Part shown: positions 17,465 to 25,032 of the stretch, piece by piece
Position numbering within the stretch: the stretch's first letter is position 1
Layout: every line of letters starts with the position of its first letter
Assembly: GCA_041736465.1 (NCBI GenBank)
Contig: JBGSTO010000195.1
Location: 1-64,000 of the forward strand
Length of the DNA stretch: 64,000 bases
Source: JAJUJL01 sp041736465
GTDB taxonomy: Bacteria; Chloroflexota; Anaerolineae; Anaerolineales; UBA4823
Direction: 5' to 3'
The notes under the pieces: generated by a model
What the model saw: the letters and a program-made list of their open reading frames with translations, nothing else
What the model was told of the DNA's origin: nothing
Database searches by the model: none
Translations under genes and position numbers: made by a program

Positions 17465-18717
17465 ACTGCACTCTCCCTGAATGATATTGACTCCCGATTG
17501 ATGGTACGTTCGAGGGGCAACCGGATATTGAATACGGTTCCAACCCCTGGTTCAGATTCCGCACTGATCTCGCCGCCATGCGCCTGAATAATCCGGCGGC
17601 AGATGAACAACCCCAAACCGGTGCCGCGCACCGTAACATTATTGCTCGGCGCTCTGTAGAAGCGCTTGAACAGGTTCTTTAGATGCTCGGGTGCAATTCC
17701 CGGGCCTGCATCTCGCACTTCGATCAGCGCTTGCCGGTCACGCTTATCCAGGGCTACCTGAATCGGAGATCCCGGGGCATACTTGACCGCGTTCGAGATC
17801 AGGTTATCGAAGACCTGCGCCAGGCGGGTGGGGTCGGCGTGTATTTGTATGCCCGGGAAGCGCACATCCAGGCTCACTTTTAGATCATCCTGCCTGGAGG
17901 CAGCCCGCAGAGTCATATCCTTCAGAAATGTATCCAGGCGGATGGGTTGAAAACTCATGCGCAGCGTGCCGGCTTGCAAACGCGATGAATCCATCAAGTT
18001 TTCGATCAATTCTCTCAACCGGTCTGCTTCTTCATCGATGATCGACAGGAATTCGTGCCGCGTTTCAGGATCCCAGTTGATATCCTCGCGCAGCAGGGTA
18101 GTGGCATAGCCTTTAATGAAGCCCAGTGGGGTTAGCAATTCGTGCGAGACTGTAGCAATAAAATCTTCCTGCAGCCGGTCCAGGCGGCGTTCGGCTTCCA
18201 GGTTGGCAATCCGCTGCACCAGGTTATCATGCCCCAATAGCTGCGCAACGTGCAGCGCAATGAATTCAGACAGGCGAATCTGATCGCCTTGAAACGATGG
18301 TCCCCCAAAACGGATGAATACCAGGGCGCCCATCTGATCTCCGCCCCAGCGCAGCGGGAGGCCGAGCTGGTACTGCAGGCGCATGCGCTCTTCTTCGTAG
18401 CTTTCCGTGCGCTCCTGGCGGATCACCGCCTGCCCGTTCTGCAGCGCGTCCATAGCGGTCGACTCTCCCCAGGTCAGATCCGCCCCTTGAGAACGGCCGC
18501 GCCCAATTGCGCGCGCATACGCCGGCTCCAATGTGTCCATCTCACGACGCAGGTACAATACAATATTGTCGAAAATGAACACCGGGCGAGTCAGGCGGAT
18601 GATCTCATCCAGAGCATCATCCATGTCGACAGCGGTAGATACCGCCCGGCTGATGGCATAAACAGCTTCTAGCTCTTCTGGCTTCAGCGATCCCGGATCG
18701 GAAGTGTCCTCGAACAT
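17461..18717 (-). CDS. Sensor histidine kinase with GAF domain (partner of the adjacent regulator)
   Basis: 418 residues, no membrane segment, so a cytoplasmic sensor. Residues ~12-165 form a GAF-like domain; a HisKA domain follows with phospho-accepting His192 in SHELLTPLG, where Leu replaces the usual Arg after HEL. The HATPase domain shows the N box (FDNLISNAVKYAP), DAGPGIAP, and GTGLGLFICRRI. It overlaps the response regulator by four bases and lies 18 bases after another kinase gene. Confidence 0.93.
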   Translation of the reverse strand: MFEDTSDPGSLKPEELEAVYAISRAVSTAVDMDDALDEIIRLTRPVFIFDNIVLYLRREMDTLEPAYARAIGRGRSQGADLTWGESTAMDALQNGQAVIRQERTESYEEERMRLQYQLGLPLRWGGDQMGALVFIRFGGPSFQGDQIRLSEFIALHVAQLLGHDNLVQRIANLEAERRLDRLQEDFIATVSHELLTPLGFIKGYATTLLREDINWDPETRHEFLSIIDEEADRLRELIENLMDSSRLQAGTLRMSFQPIRLDTFLKDMTLRAASRQDDLKVSLDVRFPGIQIHADPTRLAQVFDNLISNAVKYAPGSPIQVALDKRDRQALIEVRDAGPGIAPEHLKNLFKRFYRAPSNNVTVRGTGLGLFICRRIIQAHGGEISAESEPGVGTVFNIRLPLERTINRESISFRESAV

Positions 18718-18735
18718 TGTTGACCCCTGCCCTTA

Positions 18736-19884
18736 TCAATCATCCATGATATCCAAGGAAAATTCAAACCGCGAACCCCGCCTTTCGACCGAATCCACGC
18801 GAATTGTCTGGCGGTGTGCCTGTAAGATTTGTTGGCACAGCGCCAATCCCAGACCTGTTCCACTGTAACGGCGAGTTGTCGTGCCATCCAGTTGGTGGAA
18901 CGGTTCGAACAGTTCTGGCAAACGCTGCTTTGGGATGCCAATCCCAGAATCGATCACTGAGACACTCACAATTTTCGCTTGAGGCTGGACAGCAACCTGG
19001 ATTTTACCTTCTGGCGGGGTAAATTTAATGGCATTATCCAGGAGTTGTGTAATGACCCAGGTGATCTTCTCACGATCACAGTATACCAGAGGTAAACGGT
19101 CAGGGATACGCGAGCTTAGCATCAGCCGGGCGGTTTCGGCTTTGGAACGGGCGGTTTTCATCACCTGGTCAACCAGCTCCGCCAGGTTTACCGGCTCGAG
19201 CCTCAACTCGAGCTCGCCCCGGGAAGCCAGGGAAAATTGGATCAAATCCTCGATGAGCTGTTCCAAACGAGTCTCAGCCCGGCGGATCACATCCAATGCA
19301 TTAACCTGCTCTGAATTCAAATCACCTAAACCGCCTTCGATCACCATCTCTAAGTAGCCCTTCATATGCGTCAGCGGTGTGCGCAGTTCATGCGAGATGT
19401 TGGCAATGAAGTTCGCTTTTAGCTGGTTCAGCTCCTGCAGCTTGCGCAGCGCGACCTGAAGCTCTTGTGTGCGTTCCAGCACCCGCTGCTCCAGGGTGGT
19501 GTTGGCTTGATGCAGAGCAGATTGCAGCAAGTAGATCTGTTCGGTGATCGCCCGGTCCAGAGTATCAGCCTGCACCAGCCCCATCTCTCGCAGCGCCTGG
19601 CCTAACAACACAGAACGCCCGGCTTTTTGTTCTTTGTGCTGGTAGGCGAGAGCATCCACCAGCTCGCGTTGGGTGAGCAGGCCTTTTTCAACCAGATATT
19701 CACCCAGGCGCGGCACCAGAATTTCAGGCGTGATCGGCAGCCCAACCGGCAGCGCGCTGATCGGCTGCAGGCTGCGTTCAGCCAGCGCGGCAGCTACGGC
19801 GATATCGACACCGCACTGTTTGCAGCGGCGATCGCGCCAGTCCACTGGATGATTACAATTCGGGCAGGAAATAGGGTGATTCAT
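18736..19884 (-). CDS. Sensor histidine kinase with N-terminal zinc ribbon and MshEN-like domain
   Basis: 382 residues from the ATG at 19884. The N-terminus has CPNC ... CKQC, a zinc ribbon. Residues ~58-125 (RLGEYLVEKGLLTQRELVDALA, ALREMGLVQADTLDRAI) resemble the GspE/MshE N-terminal domain, which binds cyclic di-GMP in some members. A coiled linker leads to HisKA with His165 in ISHELRTPL and a complete HATPase domain (DNAIKFTPPEGK, DSGIGIP, GTGLGLALCQQI). No membrane helix. The longer in-frame start at 19914 is less likely. Confidence 0.88.
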   Translation of the reverse strand: MNHPISCPNCNHPVDWRDRRCKQCGVDIAVAAALAERSLQPISALPVGLPITPEILVPRLGEYLVEKGLLTQRELVDALAYQHKEQKAGRSVLLGQALREMGLVQADTLDRAITEQIYLLQSALHQANTTLEQRVLERTQELQVALRKLQELNQLKANFIANISHELRTPLTHMKGYLEMVIEGGLGDLNSEQVNALDVIRRAETRLEQLIEDLIQFSLASRGELELRLEPVNLAELVDQVMKTARSKAETARLMLSSRIPDRLPLVYCDREKITWVITQLLDNAIKFTPPEGKIQVAVQPQAKIVSVSVIDSGIGIPKQRLPELFEPFHQLDGTTTRRYSGTGLGLALCQQILQAHRQTIRVDSVERRGSRFEFSLDIMDD

Positions 19885-20079
19885 GCGTAATCGATCATAA
19901 CCTTTTCCTACCAATGTTGAAAGGCCTGTACACTCACCTGTTAAGTGTTTGTAAGGTAACTATGTTTCGTTTTCAGGCATAATTGAAACGCATACGATAC
20001 TCATTGGCGTATGTAGTGGAGCCGAATTAGCTTACAGGGATGTAGAAGATTTGAGGAAGGATGGTAGAGGACATACCCG
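19885..20079. promoter_or_regulatory. Divergent intergenic region between a kinase and a response regulator gene
   Basis: 195 bases holding the start signals of the signalling operon (-) and of the single-domain regulator (+). I see no clear -35/-10 pair and no strong palindrome. The GTAGAGG at 20064-20070 is the ribosome site of the plus-strand gene. Confidence 0.4.
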
Positions 20080-20508
20080 GTGGAAAAGACCAAGATGACC
20101 AGGGTACTCATCATTGACGACGACGTTGCAATGACCGACATGCTGCGGCAGGTGCTTGAGCCGAACTCATTCGAGGTCTTTGAAGCGCGCAATGCGCGCG
20201 ATGGGATCGAGGCAGCCCGAAAGATCGACCCTCAGGTTGTCGTGCTGGATCTAATGCTGCCCGAGATGGATGGTTGGGAGGTGTGTAAACAGATTCGCTC
20301 GTTCAGCCGCGCTTCCCTGCTGGTTTTGTCTGCTTTCAGCAAACCGGCGATTGTTGCGCGTGCATTGGACGAAGGCGCCGATGATTACCTGCTCAAACCC
20401 ACTCAAAGCAATGTGCTGATCGCGCACATCAAGAAACTTGCCCGCAGGGCGCAAGCCGAGAACGGCAACGGCAGCAAACAGAGTGCAGGCATTACCCAGC
20501 GGCTTTGA
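20080..20508 (+). CDS. Single-domain response regulator
   Basis: 142 residues, receiver domain only. Acidic residues IIDDD (12-15), phosphoacceptor Asp57 in VVLDLMLPEMDGW, and Lys in YLLKPT are present. The C-terminal ~20 residues are a low-complexity tail. The likely start is a GTG at 20080, with GTAGAGG nine bases upstream; an internal ATG at 20095 also fits. A strong terminator follows. It faces the kinase operon and may receive phosphate from one of those kinases. Confidence 0.9.
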   Translation: MEKTKMTRVLIIDDDVAMTDMLRQVLEPNSFEVFEARNARDGIEAARKIDPQVVVLDLMLPEMDGWEVCKQIRSFSRASLLVLSAFSKPAIVARALDEGADDYLLKPTQSNVLIAHIKKLARRAQAENGNGSKQSAGITQRL

Positions 20509-20538
20509 CGCTGCAATCTCGTGCGATGTTCCAGACTT

Positions 20539-20569
20539 GCAGGACACATTCCGTGTCCTGCTTTTTTTT
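20539..20569 (+). terminator. Rho-independent terminator after the response regulator
   Basis: A perfect 9-bp stem (20539-20547 with 20553-20561), a 5-base loop, and eight T directly after: a textbook intrinsic terminator. Confidence 0.95.
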
Positions 20570-20634
20570 CCTCCATCGCGCGAGATTGAAGATATGGGTT
20601 ACAATACGCGAAATATTTCACGGAGGCAAAAGAA

Positions 20635-20931
20635 GTGCAGACCTGCTCAAAATGCCAAAACGTATCCCCCGATAATGCCTCGAAATGCGTCGTTTGCCAG
20701 GCTGATCTGGTTGAATTTTCCACTACAGCCGTGGCGTTAAAGAAATTCCAAATGAATGTGCGCGTTAAAAATGTGCGCCTGGTCGTAGCTGCCAACTGCT
20801 GCCCGGCATGCCGTGAGGTAGAAGGCACCTACGACAAACTCAACGTGCCCCGACTGCCGGTTGAAGGCTGTTCGCACGCCAGAGGCTGCCGCTGCTTCTA
20901 CGAGCCGATGCTGAACGATATTTATCCTTAG
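20635..20931 (+). CDS. Small Cys-rich zinc-ribbon protein
   Basis: 98 residues. Four Cys clusters are present: CSKC, CVVC, CCPAC, and a terminal GCSHARGCRCFYEP. The first two form a zinc ribbon; the last resembles the end of other small metal-binding domains. The GTG at 20635 is chosen because GGAGG lies eight bases upstream. Its stop overlaps the end of the convergent cca gene by four bases. Function unknown. Confidence 0.75.
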   Translation: MQTCSKCQNVSPDNASKCVVCQADLVEFSTTAVALKKFQMNVRVKNVRLVVAANCCPACREVEGTYDKLNVPRLPVEGCSHARGCRCFYEPMLNDIYP

Positions 20932-22460
20932 GGAGAGTCTGGCAGCGCAGGGCGGCTGCCGCGTTTTTCGTCATGTACCTCAGCCTGAGCAAATGCAATT
21001 GCCTCCTCCCGGCTGTGCACTGTGCCTTCGGCTTGAGCCTCTCGAATAGCATCCAATAAATCCCCGATTAGCGGCCCCGGCTCAAGCTCGAGCGCCTGCA
21101 TCAGATCGTGCCCATTGATCAAAACCGGCGGCGACACGAGCTGGCTCTTTTGCTCCCACCAGGCATCCAAAAGCACGCGGACTACATCCAGGTGTTTACG
21201 CCATACGGCTTGCGGCAGCGTATGGCTGTAGGTTGCCCACACATCTGCCAGAGAGAATAAACAGATATCGACTCCCGCAGGACCTGTATCCCGGAAGAAG
21301 CGGTAGATGGCTCGCCTGGAAGGCAGGCCCTCGCTGTTCGCCAGCCAAAGGGGGCGCATATGGTGGCGGATGATCGTGCCGAGCCGCTCGATCTCCTGAC
21401 TGCTCAAACGCAGCGCATGCGCGCGGGCTGAGAACAGCCTGACGCTGAAACGCTCGTGTTCATAGAAATGGATCTGCCCGTCCTGCTCGTGCGTGCGCGT
21501 TTGAGGCTTCCCTGCATCGTGATACAAAGCCGCCAGAAAGTACAGGCTGCGAAGGGAGCGATCGGGGTTCAACTGAGAGGCGAGATGCTGCTCGATCTGC
21601 TGGCGAAATCGTCCCAATCGGACGGTCAATAAACCTGCTCCCAGGTTGGCGGCTGCATCGGGATCATGCTCGCCCGCCAGTAATCTCAGCACCACAGCCA
21701 GGCGCTGCATCACCCCTAAAGTGTGTTCCCATACGTCCATCACATGGGGAGGCGGCTGCTGTACGCCGCGCAGTGCATCCAACTCCGGCAGCACGATCTT
21801 CAGGGCGCCGAGATGCTCCATCAGCCGCAGGGAACTCTCTGGCTGAGCGCCCTCCAGCATACGAAAAAGCTCGTCGCGTACTCGCTCGGGTGTAACCTTA
21901 GCAAGCTGGGGGGCAGCCTGGCGCAGCCGGCTGCGTGTTTCGGCGGGGATCTTCAAACCAAAGACCACCGCCTGCCGGACGGCGCGCAGCACGCGCACAG
22001 GGTCACTTTCCAGGCTGTCAGGCGAGCACACACGTAAGACCTTACTTTGCAGATCTTGCAAGCCTCCCAGGGGATCGATCAGCGTTTGCAGCTGGCGTAT
22101 ATCCAAAGCCATGGCATTGATGGTGAAGTCCCGGCCGCGCAGGTCCTCCTGCAGGTCCTTGCCGCGCAGCAGGGCGATATCGATCACCACGCGCCGCCCA
22201 TCCGGGGAAAACCAAATCACGCGCGCCGTTTCGCGCCCTTCATCTAATGGATAAAACGCACCACCCAGCGAATTTGCCAGGCGGCGCCCTAACTGCAGCG
22301 CGCCCTGGGAAACCGCAAAGTCGAAATCGTGCATTTGGCGCTGCAGCAGCGCATCGCGTACAGAGCCGCCCACCAGATACACCGGCTGGTTTTCCGGCTG
22401 TACCTGCAGCAAAGCATGTATTACGGCACTATTGCCGAGTAAAAAGTGATCGGGCAGCAT
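20928..22460 (-). CDS. CCA tRNA nucleotidyltransferase / poly(A) polymerase family protein with HD domain
   Basis: 510 residues. The class II nucleotidyltransferase head shows LVGGSVRDALL and the catalytic DFDFAV, followed by GRDFTINAMALD. The tRNA-binding neck follows (RVLRAVRQAVVFGLKIP), then an HD domain with YHDAGKP and HHMRPLW. Family members add or repair the 3' CCA of tRNA, or in some bacteria only A or CC, and the sequence alone does not decide. The ATG at 22460 begins just after the hpt stop; the longer frame to 22610 lies inside hpt. Confidence 0.88.
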   Translation of the reverse strand: MLPDHFLLGNSAVIHALLQVQPENQPVYLVGGSVRDALLQRQMHDFDFAVSQGALQLGRRLANSLGGAFYPLDEGRETARVIWFSPDGRRVVIDIALLRGKDLQEDLRGRDFTINAMALDIRQLQTLIDPLGGLQDLQSKVLRVCSPDSLESDPVRVLRAVRQAVVFGLKIPAETRSRLRQAAPQLAKVTPERVRDELFRMLEGAQPESSLRLMEHLGALKIVLPELDALRGVQQPPPHVMDVWEHTLGVMQRLAVVLRLLAGEHDPDAAANLGAGLLTVRLGRFRQQIEQHLASQLNPDRSLRSLYFLAALYHDAGKPQTRTHEQDGQIHFYEHERFSVRLFSARAHALRLSSQEIERLGTIIRHHMRPLWLANSEGLPSRRAIYRFFRDTGPAGVDICLFSLADVWATYSHTLPQAVWRKHLDVVRVLLDAWWEQKSQLVSPPVLINGHDLMQALELEPGPLIGDLLDAIREAQAEGTVHSREEAIAFAQAEVHDEKRGSRPALPDSP

Positions 22461-22473
22461 GCAGACAGGCTTA

Positions 22474-23031
22474 TCAATCTTCCGGTTTGTACAGGGTCGG
22501 GTTGACGCAGCCAATGAACGGCAAGTTGCGGTAAAGCTCGTCCAGGTCCAACCCGTATCCAAATACGAACTTGTCAGGAATGCGGAAACCGCAGTAATGA
22601 ATTGGCACATCGGTTTGGCGGCGCTCGAACTTGTCCAGCAGAGAACAGATGCGCAGGCTGCGTGGGCGGCGCGTCTCCAGGAACTCCAGCACGGTGGCGA
22701 TGGTATAGCCGCTGTCTACGATATCCTCGACCAGAATGACATCTCGGTTGCTGATATCTTCTTTGAGGTCATAGGTGATGCGTACCTGCCCGGTCGACTG
22801 CCGCGCCCCCGCACCATAGGAAGAGACTGCCATGAAATCAATCGTGTTTGGCACTGTGATCTGGCGGATCAGATCCGTCAAGAACACGACGCCGCCGCGC
22901 AGAATGCACACCAGGTGGGGGATCTTTCCGGCATAGTCCCGGCTGATCTCCGCACCCAACTCAGCCACTCTCTGCTTTAGCTGATCTTCAGTGATCAGTA
23001 TCTCTTCCAGGAACTCGCGATAATCCTGCAT
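22474..23031 (-). CDS. hpt: Hypoxanthine phosphoribosyltransferase
   Basis: 185 residues. Salvages hypoxanthine or guanine with PRPP in the cytoplasm. The PRPP-binding motif VILVEDIVDSGYT is intact, and LVCILRGGVVFLTDL and VSSYGAG are as in the family. The C-terminal RNLPFIG is typical. It lies six bases after tdk and 13 bases before the cca gene, forming a nucleotide-salvage and tRNA operon. Confidence 0.95.
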   Translation of the reverse strand: MQDYREFLEEILITEDQLKQRVAELGAEISRDYAGKIPHLVCILRGGVVFLTDLIRQITVPNTIDFMAVSSYGAGARQSTGQVRITYDLKEDISNRDVILVEDIVDSGYTIATVLEFLETRRPRSLRICSLLDKFERRQTDVPIHYCGFRIPDKFVFGYGLDLDELYRNLPFIGCVNPTLYKPED

Positions 23032-23037
23032 AACCGC

Positions 23038-23610
23038 TTACTCCTTTGGCACGCTGTGATGCTGGCGACAGCGCGCCTCATACATATCGGAGGCGCCGAC
23101 AACGACGATAGGCTCGTCATACCGGGCTGGGCGCCCGTCCACCAGGCGCTGGGTGCGAGAAGCCGACTCGCCGCACACCATACAGATCGCGTGCAGTTTA
23201 TCCACGCGCTCGGCTTGCGCCATCAGAACCGGCATAAAGCCGAAAGGCTCGCCGCGAAAATCGGTGTCCAGGCCTGCAATGATCACCCGCACTCCCTGGT
23301 CGGCGAGCTTGTGGGCCACGCTGACGATATTGGCATCGAAAAACTGAGCCTCGTCAATTCCGACCACGGTCGTGGCCCTATCCAACCTTCGCAAGATTTC
23401 CTGAGACGAGACGATCGGTTCAGCATCGTACTCGCTGCCGGCGTGTGATTTGACCTTTTCGGTATTATAGCGGGTATCGATGACTGGCTTGAACACCTGA
23501 ACCTTCTGCCTGGCAATCGTCGCCCGGCGCAGGCGGCGGATGAGCTCATCCGTTTTCCCACAAAACATAGAACCGGTGATAACCTCGATTGAACCGGAAT
23601 GATGCTTCAT
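23038..23610 (-). CDS. tdk: Thymidine kinase
   Basis: 190 residues. Phosphorylates thymidine with ATP. P-loop GSMFCGKTDELIRRL, the DxD-like GIDEAQFF, and a zinc site made by CMVCGE and the later CRQHH are all present, as in type II thymidine kinases. It is the first gene of the tdk-hpt-cca run and lies downstream of rpmE, separated from it by a terminator. Confidence 0.95.
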   Translation of the reverse strand: MKHHSGSIEVITGSMFCGKTDELIRRLRRATIARQKVQVFKPVIDTRYNTEKVKSHAGSEYDAEPIVSSQEILRRLDRATTVVGIDEAQFFDANIVSVAHKLADQGVRVIIAGLDTDFRGEPFGFMPVLMAQAERVDKLHAICMVCGESASRTQRLVDGRPARYDEPIVVVGASDMYEARCRQHHSVPKE

Positions 23611-23626
23611 ATGCTCCTCTTTACAA

Positions 23627-23655
23627 AAGGCCGCTTCCAGCTTGGAAGCGGCCTT
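23627..23655 (-). terminator. Terminator of the rplU-rpmA-rpmE operon
   Basis: A perfect 13-bp stem (23627-23639 with 23643-23655) with a 3-base loop. Downstream on the minus strand it is followed by TTTTGTAAAG. It separates the ribosomal operon from tdk. Confidence 0.85.
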
Positions 23656-23730
23656 GATTTTCTACAATTTTACCCGAAGGTCTGATGGGTGGTACTCATT
23701 GCTCAACTGCTGCGGCCCACCCGGTGTAAA

Positions 23731-24204
23731 CTACACCGTAATCTCTTCGCTGGCTTCGGGAAGCGTGTAGCCGAACTGGCGCAGGCGCTTCTTCAGGTCT
23801 GCCAGGGATTTGCGGCCAAAGCCATCGATGGCGAGAACCACGTCCTCACCCAGCTCCAGCTTCGCCAGCACCTGACCGACGTTGGTGATGCCTGCCTTGG
23901 CGAGCGCATCGGTAGCCCGGGAGCCCAGCTCAAGCTCAGCAATCGTCCGCTCGGGCGAAACCCGAGCTGAAGCGCGTGTATCGAGCTCTTCCAGGTACTG
24001 CTGGCGCGCTTGCAGTTTGCGGTAGAAGCGGTCCACCTGACCTTCAGTGTCTACGATGCGCTGCTCACCGGTATAGAAGGGGTGGCATTTGGAACACACA
24101 TCGGTGTTGATAACTTTACGCGTTGAACCGGTCGTCCAGGTGTTTCCACAGGCGCAGATCACCGTAGCTTCCGGGTAATAAGTTGGATGAATACCTTGTT
24201 TCAT
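23731..24204 (-). CDS. rpmE: Ribosomal protein L31 fused to an RNA polymerase alpha-CTD-like domain
   Basis: 157 residues, about twice the usual ~70 of L31. Residues 1-64 are a zinc-type L31, with Cys17, Cys19, Cys37 and Cys40 as ligands and the conserved HPFYTG. After a ~20-residue linker, residues 86-148 closely follow the C-terminal domain of RNA polymerase alpha: IAELELGSRATDALAKAGI, then GFGRKSLADLKKRL and FGYTL. Arg96 and Lys132 line up with E. coli alpha Arg265 and Lys298, which contact UP-element DNA; Asn268 corresponds to Asp99. The frame is continuous, without a frameshift. The extension may instead bind RNA or protein through its HhH fold. Confidence 0.93.
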   Translation of the reverse strand: MKQGIHPTYYPEATVICACGNTWTTGSTRKVINTDVCSKCHPFYTGEQRIVDTEGQVDRFYRKLQARQQYLEELDTRASARVSPERTIAELELGSRATDALAKAGITNVGQVLAKLELGEDVVLAIDGFGRKSLADLKKRLRQFGYTLPEASEEITV

Positions 24205-24221
24205 TCTCGTCTTCCTTGAGG

Positions 24222-24512
24222 CTATGCCTGAGCTTCTGGCTGAGCCTCGGCTGTTTCGGCTTCCGGCATGACGCTAACACGTTTGCGGTCATCCCGGATC
24301 GTCTCATACACCACGATGCCGTCGACTGTCGCAAACAGCGTATCATCTCTGCCGACGTCCACATTCTCACCCGGCTTGATACGAGTGCCCCGCTGGCGCA
24401 CCAGGATATTGCCGGATCGAACGAATTGACCGCTAAATACTTTTACACCCAGGCGTTGTCCCCGGCTGTCACGACCATTGCGGCTGGAACCGCCGCCTTT
24501 CTTGTGTGCCAT
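24222..24512 (-). CDS. rpmA: Ribosomal protein L27
   Basis: 96 residues. The N-terminus AHKKGGGSSRNGRDS is the conserved tail that reaches the peptidyl-transferase centre, with no N-terminal cleavage extension of the Firmicutes type. The core ends near DGIVVYE, and the last ~20 residues are an acidic Ala/Glu/Pro tail not needed for the fold. It lies 18 bases after rplU and before rpmE, the usual L21-L27 order. Confidence 0.97.
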   Translation of the reverse strand: MAHKKGGGSSRNGRDSRGQRLGVKVFSGQFVRSGNILVRQRGTRIKPGENVDVGRDDTLFATVDGIVVYETIRDDRKRVSVMPEAETAEAQPEAQA

Positions 24513-24530
24513 AGCTGCATACCTCTTTTC

Positions 24531-24848
24531 TTATTCCAACGCGATCGAATCGATCAGCAGGCGGGTGTATTTTTGGCGATGCCCGGTTTTCACGCGAATG
24601 CGCTTCTTGGGCTTATATTTGAAAACGATCAGCTTGGGTCCTTTGACCTGGTCGACAACCGTAGCTTGAACCTTCACGCCGGCAAGCAGGGGTGTACCCA
24701 CCTGAACGTCTTCACCATCCACAACCAGCAGCACTCGCTCCAGGTCGATTTGCTCGCCGACTTCCGCCGGGAAACGGTCGACATCGATCGTAGTGCCTTC
24801 GACGGCTTTGTACTGTTTACCGCCGTCTTCAACAATAGCGTATTTCAT
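24531..24848 (-). CDS. rplU: Ribosomal protein L21
   Basis: 105 residues. MKYAIVEDGGKQYK and the C-terminal KRIRVKTGHRQKYTRLLI are the family signatures; L21 binds 23S rRNA. GGAGG before the ATG at 24848 sets the start over longer in-frame alternatives. It is first in rplU-rpmA-rpmE, behind a consensus promoter and a 130-base leader that contains three related segments able to pair. Confidence 0.97.
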   Translation of the reverse strand: MKYAIVEDGGKQYKAVEGTTIDVDRFPAEVGEQIDLERVLLVVDGEDVQVGTPLLAGVKVQATVVDQVKGPKLIVFKYKPKKRIRVKTGHRQKYTRLLIDSIALE

Positions 24849-24980
24849 CAGCTTTCCTCCAAGCTTCGCTTCGCCACCAACCTCGCGCGCTCTGGCGCCA
24901 GGCGATGGGGAAGATTGGGATATGTTTTCGCCACACACACTAAACGAGCCCCAGCAGTCCCAAGCCGGGGCGTGGCGAAG
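24849..24980 (-). promoter_or_regulatory. rplU leader with alternative pairing segments
   Basis: The predicted 5' end of the transcript starts with CTTCGCCAC (24972-24980 on the minus strand). Its complement occurs twice downstream: GTGGCGAA at 24927-24934 and GTGGCGAAG at 24869-24877, the second about eight bases before the GGAGG ribosome site. The two pairings exclude each other, which is the arrangement expected of a regulatory leader. L21 leaders are known in Firmicutes; I cannot say that this one is homologous. Confidence 0.45.
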
Positions 24981-24984
24981 TAGG

Positions 24985-25013
24985 ATTATACCGGGGATTA
25001 CAACTCATGTCAA
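24985..25013 (-). promoter_or_regulatory. Consensus housekeeping promoter of the rplU operon
   Basis: TTGACA (25008-25013) and TATAAT (24985-24990) on the minus strand, separated by exactly 17 bases. This is a perfect sigma-70 promoter. Transcription should start near 24978, about 130 bases before rplU. Confidence 0.9.
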
Positions 25014-25032
25014 ATAGATTTTTACAGCGTTT

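Noticed and set aside
20928..22610. cca gene starting at 22610
   Set aside because: That start lies inside hpt; the ATG at 22460 begins right after the hpt stop and gives a normal N-terminus.
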